A stretch of 64,000 bases of DNA, from assembly GCA_964533215.1 (NCBI GenBank), contig CAZHLJ010000001.1:1240001-1304000 (forward strand), given 5' to 3'. The notes beneath the pieces were generated by a model. It did not search any database, was not told the origin of the DNA, and saw only the letters and a list, made by a program, of their open reading frames with translations. Both the position numbers and the translations under genes were made by a program. Position 1 is the stretch's first letter. Every line of letters starts with the position of its first letter. Positions 60,121 through 64,000 of this stretch are shown here, one piece after another. Origin of the DNA: Bact-08 sp964533215 (lineage in GTDB: Bacteria > Bacteroidota > Bacteroidia > Bacteroidales > UBA932).

Positions 60121-61374
60121 TTAAAGAATTGCCTTATTGGGCATCTCTTCACCCTTGTACGCTCCTGCCTCTAGTTTCTTGGCAATCTCTCCGAATGCGT
60201 TTAATGTGTATTCAACGTTTTCGAGTGAATGCATAGAGGTTGGGATAAGCCTGTACATGATCACTCCCTTAGGAACAACCGGATATACCACCACTGAGCA
60301 GAAAATCTTGTAGTTCTCACGAAGATCCACCAGAATATTGGTTGCCTCGTCTACATTTCCCTCAAGGAATACAGGAGTCACACATGCCTGAGCCTTACCA
60401 ATGTTAAAGCCTCTTTTCCTCAAACCGTCCTGAAGTGCCCTGGTTATAACCCAGAGTTTCTCTCTTAGTTCAGGCATTGTCCTTATCATGTCCAGACGTT
60501 TAAGACAGCCTTCGACCAATGGCATTGGCAGTGATTTGGCATAGATCTGAGAACGGAGGTTATATCTTAAATAATTGATGATGCTTGTAGGACCTGCAAC
60601 GAAACCACCTATCGCAGCCATAGATTTTGCGAAAGCACCAAAGTATAGGTCTATCTGGTCCATTACATTGTAGTACTCAGATGTTCCGCGGCCATTATCT
60701 CCCATTACTCCGAACCCGTGAGCATCATCGATAAGTATTCTGAAATGGTATTTTTTCTTAAGTTCAACAATCTTGTCAAGTATACCAAGGTCACCGGTCA
60801 TTCCGTATACACCTTCTGTTATAAGTAGGATACCGCCACCTGTCTCTGCTGTAAGCTTAGTTGCTCTCTCAAGTGCTTTTTCGCACTTCTCAATATCGTT
60901 GTGAGGGTAAACAATTCTCTGACCCATATGAAGTCTTACTCCATCCATGATACAGGCATGGGCTTCAGAGTCATATACTATAATGTCGTGTCTGGTAAGT
61001 ATTGCATCTATAGTGGAAACCATACCTTGATAACCGAAGTTGAACAGGTAAGCATCTTCCTTCTTTTCAAAATCTGCAAGCTCTCTTTCAAGTTGTTCGT
61101 GAAGACTTGTATGGCCCGACATCATTCTGGCTCCCATAGGGTATCCAAGTCCCCATTTGGCAGCTGCCTCTGCATCCGCTTTCCTTACTTCAGGATGGTT
61201 GGCAAGTCCAAGATAGTTGTTGAAAGTCCATGCGAGAACTTCTTGCCCGTTAAACTTCATTATCGGTTGAATAGGACCCTCCAGTTTTGGAAAAGTAAAA
61301 TAACCGTGTGCTTTTTTTCTGTACTGTCCCAGCGGACCTCCTTCATCGTTGGTGATTCTGTCAAAAATATCCAT
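60121..61374 (-). CDS. serine palmitoyltransferase-like alpha-oxoamine synthase
   Basis: This 417-residue PLP enzyme of the KBL/BioF/SPT family condenses an acyl-CoA with an amino acid. The PLP lysine is in FGAFAKSMAAIGG, the aspartate in ILIDDAHGFGVMG, and glycine-rich substrate segments are NNYLGLANHPEV and ARMMSGHTSLHEQLE. The sequence starts like Bacteroidota SPT (DIFDRITNDEGGPLGQY). It would make 3-ketodihydrosphingosine for sphingolipids; the neighbouring SDR could act next. KBL is the main alternative. Confidence 0.85.
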   Translation of the reverse strand: MDIFDRITNDEGGPLGQYRKKAHGYFTFPKLEGPIQPIMKFNGQEVLAWTFNNYLGLANHPEVRKADAEAAAKWGLGYPMGARMMSGHTSLHEQLERELADFEKKEDAYLFNFGYQGMVSTIDAILTRHDIIVYDSEAHACIMDGVRLHMGQRIVYPHNDIEKCEKALERATKLTAETGGGILLITEGVYGMTGDLGILDKIVELKKKYHFRILIDDAHGFGVMGDNGRGTSEYYNVMDQIDLYFGAFAKSMAAIGGFVAGPTSIINYLRYNLRSQIYAKSLPMPLVEGCLKRLDMIRTMPELREKLWVITRALQDGLRKRGFNIGKAQACVTPVFLEGNVDEATNILVDLRENYKIFCSVVVYPVVPKGVIMYRLIPTSMHSLENVEYTLNAFGEIAKKLEAGAYKGEEMPNKAIL

Positions 61375-61384
61375 TGTAAATTAA

Positions 61385-62299
61385 TTATGTGTAACGTAAT
61401 TTGCGACCTAAACGAAGAGTTGACGATCTCTTTATCCTATTGATTGAGCAGAGTTTGGAAATAGAAACACCGGTTCTCATTGCAATTTTTCCAAGAGTAT
61501 CTCCTCTTCGGATAACCCAGAATCGGATCTTCTCGATCTCTTTTTTATATGCAAAGTTTTGAGCGCAAAGTGAAAATGTATTGTTGTTTGTTGTATATGT
61601 GTCGAAATTTATGATATCGTGAGGGTTTATAGGGTTGCCAAGATATCTTGTCTCAAAGTGAAGATGATTACCGGTAGATCGGCCTGTACTGCCTCCGAGA
61701 CCCAGGAAAGAACCAGCCTTGATTGAGTCACCCTGATTTACCAGGATCTGACTCAGGTGAGCATATAGTGTTTCCAACCCATTGTTGTGCCTGATCAGCA
61801 CATAGTTGCCATAATCCCTTGCTCTTTTTGTTATTCTGACAACTCCGTCAAATGCACATTTTATAGAATCTCCTCTATTGACTTTAAGGTCAATTCCAAA
61901 GTGATGCCGCCATCTTCTGAAGCCAAAGTCTGATGTTATATATTGCTCTACAGGAGCGCAATAACCCTTTAGGTCGAGAACTACGGTGTCTTTCATGCCA
62001 ACAAGGTTTACTTGGTAGGGGTTGATCTTTGTATCACTCCAGATATCGTACTCCTCAGGCATTTCGGTAAAATCCAGTGACCTTACAAAGTCAAGAATGG
62101 GAGATATCTCATGCTTGAAGTATAGCTTGAAAATATCACTATTGTAAAGTGGAGTGAACTTTGGTAGTTCAGGCAGAGGAGAGGCAGGCTTAGGAACCAT
62201 AGGACCGGAGTCTCTTCTTCTTGAAGCACCGGAAACAGTACATGCAATTAAAAGAGAGAAAAGAAATAATAGAAATGTGAATTTTGGATTGTTAAGCAT
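61385..62299 (-). CDS. M23 endopeptidase with LysM domain
   Basis: This lipoprotein or secreted protein of about 304 residues has a hydrophobic N-terminal segment ending in LLIACTVSG. An M23 domain (130-230) contains HHFGIDLKVNRGD and GNHLHFETRY, and a C-terminal LysM motif binds peptidoglycan (VIRRGDTLGKIAMRTGVSI). It should cut peptide cross-links. A longer frame begins at 62353, but the ATG at 62299 gives the signal sequence at the start and an 8-bp overlap with the gyrB stop. Confidence 0.85.
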   Translation of the reverse strand: MLNNPKFTFLLFLFSLLIACTVSGASRRRDSGPMVPKPASPLPELPKFTPLYNSDIFKLYFKHEISPILDFVRSLDFTEMPEEYDIWSDTKINPYQVNLVGMKDTVVLDLKGYCAPVEQYITSDFGFRRWRHHFGIDLKVNRGDSIKCAFDGVVRITKRARDYGNYVLIRHNNGLETLYAHLSQILVNQGDSIKAGSFLGLGGSTGRSTGNHLHFETRYLGNPINPHDIINFDTYTTNNNTFSLCAQNFAYKKEIEKIRFWVIRRGDTLGKIAMRTGVSISKLCSINRIKRSSTLRLGRKLRYT

Positions 62300-64000
62300 C
62301 AATATTAGCGTATTTTGCGTGAGCTTCAATAAATTCTCTTCTTGGTGGAACATCGTCTCCCATCAGCATTGAAAATATTCTGTCTGCCTCCGCTGCATTG
62401 TCGATGCTTACCTGCTTGAGGAACCTGTTTTGAGGATCCATAGTTGTGTCCCATAGCTGTACGGCGTTCATCTCACCGAGACCTTTGTACCTTTGAACGT
62501 GCAGACCGGTCTCCTTACCTTTTCCGAGTGCCTCTATTGCCCTTATCCTGTCTTCGTCAGTCCAGCAGTATTGCTCCTGTTTTCCTTTCTTAACAAGGAA
62601 GAGCGGTGGAGTGGCTATGTATACATAACCATTCTTTATAAGGTCCTGCATATATCTGAAGAAGAAGGTCAGGATAAGTGTGTCAATGTGGCTTCCGTCC
62701 ACATCGGCATCCGTCATCAGTATGACCTTGTGATAGCGTAGTTTCGAAATATTAAGTGCTTTTGAGTCTTCCTCTGTTCCTATGGTTACACCCAGTGCAG
62801 TGTATATATTACGGATCTCCTCACTTTCAAAGACTCTGTGTTCCATTGCTTTTTCAACATTCAGGATTTTACCCCTCAATGGCAGGATGGCCTGGTACAT
62901 TCTGTCTCGCCCTGTTTTGGCGGTTCCACCTGCGGAATCTCCCTCGACAAGGAACAGCTCACATTTGGCAGGGTCCCTGTCTGAGCAGTCTGCCAGCTTG
63001 CCAGGTAGTCCGGAACCTGACATTACTGTCTTCCTCTGAACCAACTCACGTGCTTTTCTTGCTGCATGACGTGCTGTAGCTGCAAGAATAACCTTGTCAA
63101 TGATGTTCTTGGCATCTTTTGGATTCTCTTCAAGATATATTTCCAGTGCAGTTGTTGTGGCTTGGGAAACAGCGGCCATAACCTCAGAGTTACCCAGTTT
63201 CGTCTTTGTCTGGCCTTCAAACTGTGGTTCTGAAACCTTGACCGAAATAATCGCCGTCAGACCCTCTCTGAAGTCAGATGCGTCTATCTCAAATTTAAGT
63301 TTGGAGAGCATGCCGTTTTTGTCAGCATAGTTTTTAAGCGTGGTTGTGAGACCTCTCTTAAAACCGCTAAGGTGGGTACCACCCTCTATTGTGTTGATAT
63401 TGTTTACGTATGAGTGGATGTTCTCTGCAAATCCGTTGTTGTACTGCATTGCAACCTCGATTGGTATACCGGTCTTGTCACTCTCCAGATAAATAGGTTT
63501 CTCTGTGAGTATTTCACGTGTACCGTCAAGGTATTGTACGAATTCCATTAGTCCCAGGTCTGAATGGAATGTCTCTGTTGCAGGTTTATGTTCAGTTGAA
63601 TCTCCATTGCCGTTCTCTGAATCTGGCTCCTGTTCCCTCATGTCTGTAAGGGTAAGTGTCAGCCCTTTGTTGAGGAATGCGAGCTCTCTCAGACGTGTCG
63701 CAAGTATCTCATAGTTGTATATTGTACTCTGAGTGAAGATTTCGCTGTCCGGTTTAAAGGTTATTATTGTACCTCTTCTTTCTGAATCTCCTACTTCCTT
63801 TACCGGGTACAAAGGGAATCCCCTTTCAAACTCTTGAATGAAATATTTGCCCTCTCTGTATATTTCGGCAGTAAGATGGGACGAAAGCGCATTTACGCAA
63901 GAGACACCAACACCGTGAAGACCTCCCGATACTTTATATGAGTCTTTGCTGAACTTTCCACCCGCATGGAGGACTGTCAGAACAACTTCCAAGGCAGAGC
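62292..64000 (-). CDS. gyrB: DNA gyrase subunit B (partial)
   Basis: About 569 residues are visible; the N-terminus is beyond the right edge (the frame reads SALEVVLTVLHAGG at the boundary). The rest of the ATP-binding domain (KVSGGLHGVGVSCVNALS), the transducer domain, the TOPRIM segment EGDSAGGTAKTGRDRMYQA and the C-terminal QRYKGLGEMN and MGDDVPPRREFIEAHA are all present. The end motif favours GyrB over ParE. With gyrase A it introduces negative supercoils. The M23 gene overlaps its stop by 8 bp. Confidence 0.95.
   Translation of the reverse strand, partial: SALEVVLTVLHAGGKFSKDSYKVSGGLHGVGVSCVNALSSHLTAEIYREGKYFIQEFERGFPLYPVKEVGDSERRGTIITFKPDSEIFTQSTIYNYEILATRLRELAFLNKGLTLTLTDMREQEPDSENGNGDSTEHKPATETFHSDLGLMEFVQYLDGTREILTEKPIYLESDKTGIPIEVAMQYNNGFAENIHSYVNNINTIEGGTHLSGFKRGLTTTLKNYADKNGMLSKLKFEIDASDFREGLTAIISVKVSEPQFEGQTKTKLGNSEVMAAVSQATTTALEIYLEENPKDAKNIIDKVILAATARHAARKARELVQRKTVMSGSGLPGKLADCSDRDPAKCELFLVEGDSAGGTAKTGRDRMYQAILPLRGKILNVEKAMEHRVFESEEIRNIYTALGVTIGTEEDSKALNISKLRYHKVILMTDADVDGSHIDTLILTFFFRYMQDLIKNGYVYIATPPLFLVKKGKQEQYCWTDEDRIRAIEALGKGKETGLHVQRYKGLGEMNAVQLWDTTMDPQNRFLKQVSIDNAAEADRIFSMLMGDDVPPRREFIEAHAKYANIDA

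Noticed and set aside
1..64000. CRISPR array or intact insertion sequence
   Set aside because: No regularly spaced repeats and no transposase frame with terminal repeats were seen on either strand.

Overview
The window is from a member of the Bacteroidota, most likely an anaerobic Bacteroidales relative. The evidence is the ATP synthase operon order (atpD-C-x-B-E-F-H-A-G), promoters of the TTTG-N19-TAnnTTTG type with weak Shine-Dalgarno signals, a CzcA pump fused to its outer-membrane channel, serine palmitoyltransferase for sphingolipids, and signal peptides and lipoboxes of the usual Bacteroidota style. No rRNA, CRISPR array or intact insertion sequence was seen.

Region 1 (1-12.1 kb) is housekeeping. 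It holds a ROK sugar kinase (cut by the left edge), NAD salvage (pncA, pncB, with nadD further on), a CPBP protease, an S9-type hydrolase, dnaK, panB, an RluA-type pseudouridine synthase, gmk, a creatininase-family hydrolase and class II aldolase. Region 2 (12.1-15.3 kb) is a MarR regulator followed by a P-type ATPase, with matching palindromes in front of both genes and a 21-bp inverted repeat upstream. Region 3 (15.4-22.4 kb) is the complete F1Fo ATP synthase operon.

Region 4 (22.4-28.9 kb) is the most interesting metabolic locus. It is one operon coding for a DsrE-like protein, TusA, an MvhD-like protein, two HdrA/QmoA-B-type flavoproteins, a small winged-helix protein and a QmoC/HdrC-type membrane subunit. 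A Crp/Fnr regulator with FNR-like cysteines is divergent from it, and a perfect TTGTGA-N6-TCACAA palindrome lies between. It looks like a sulfur-carrier and membrane electron-transfer system of the quinone pool; no Apr, Sat or DsrAB genes are visible in the window.

Region 5 (28.9-45.2 kb) carries grpE-dnaJ, an M23 protein, anmK, rplS, tRNA-Arg, a CzcA-type metal efflux operon, a PAP2 protein, cardiolipin synthase, a menaquinone methyltransferase and an orphan PurL C-terminal domain. Region 6 (45.3-58.3 kb) begins directly after tRNA-Leu and is an AT-richer accessory island. Nearly all of its genes are on the + strand: acetyltransferases, hydrolases, lipoproteins, a ferredoxin-nitroreductase, a fragment resembling a contractile-injection tape-measure protein, and one HsdR_N-type nuclease on the - strand. 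Within it, 47.1-48.6 kb has single-gene units separated by attC-like inverted repeats, like integron cassettes without a visible integrase. Region 7 (58.3-64 kb) returns to core genes: a 2-hydroxyacid dehydrogenase, an SDR next to serine palmitoyltransferase, a LysM/M23 endopeptidase and gyrB (cut by the right edge).
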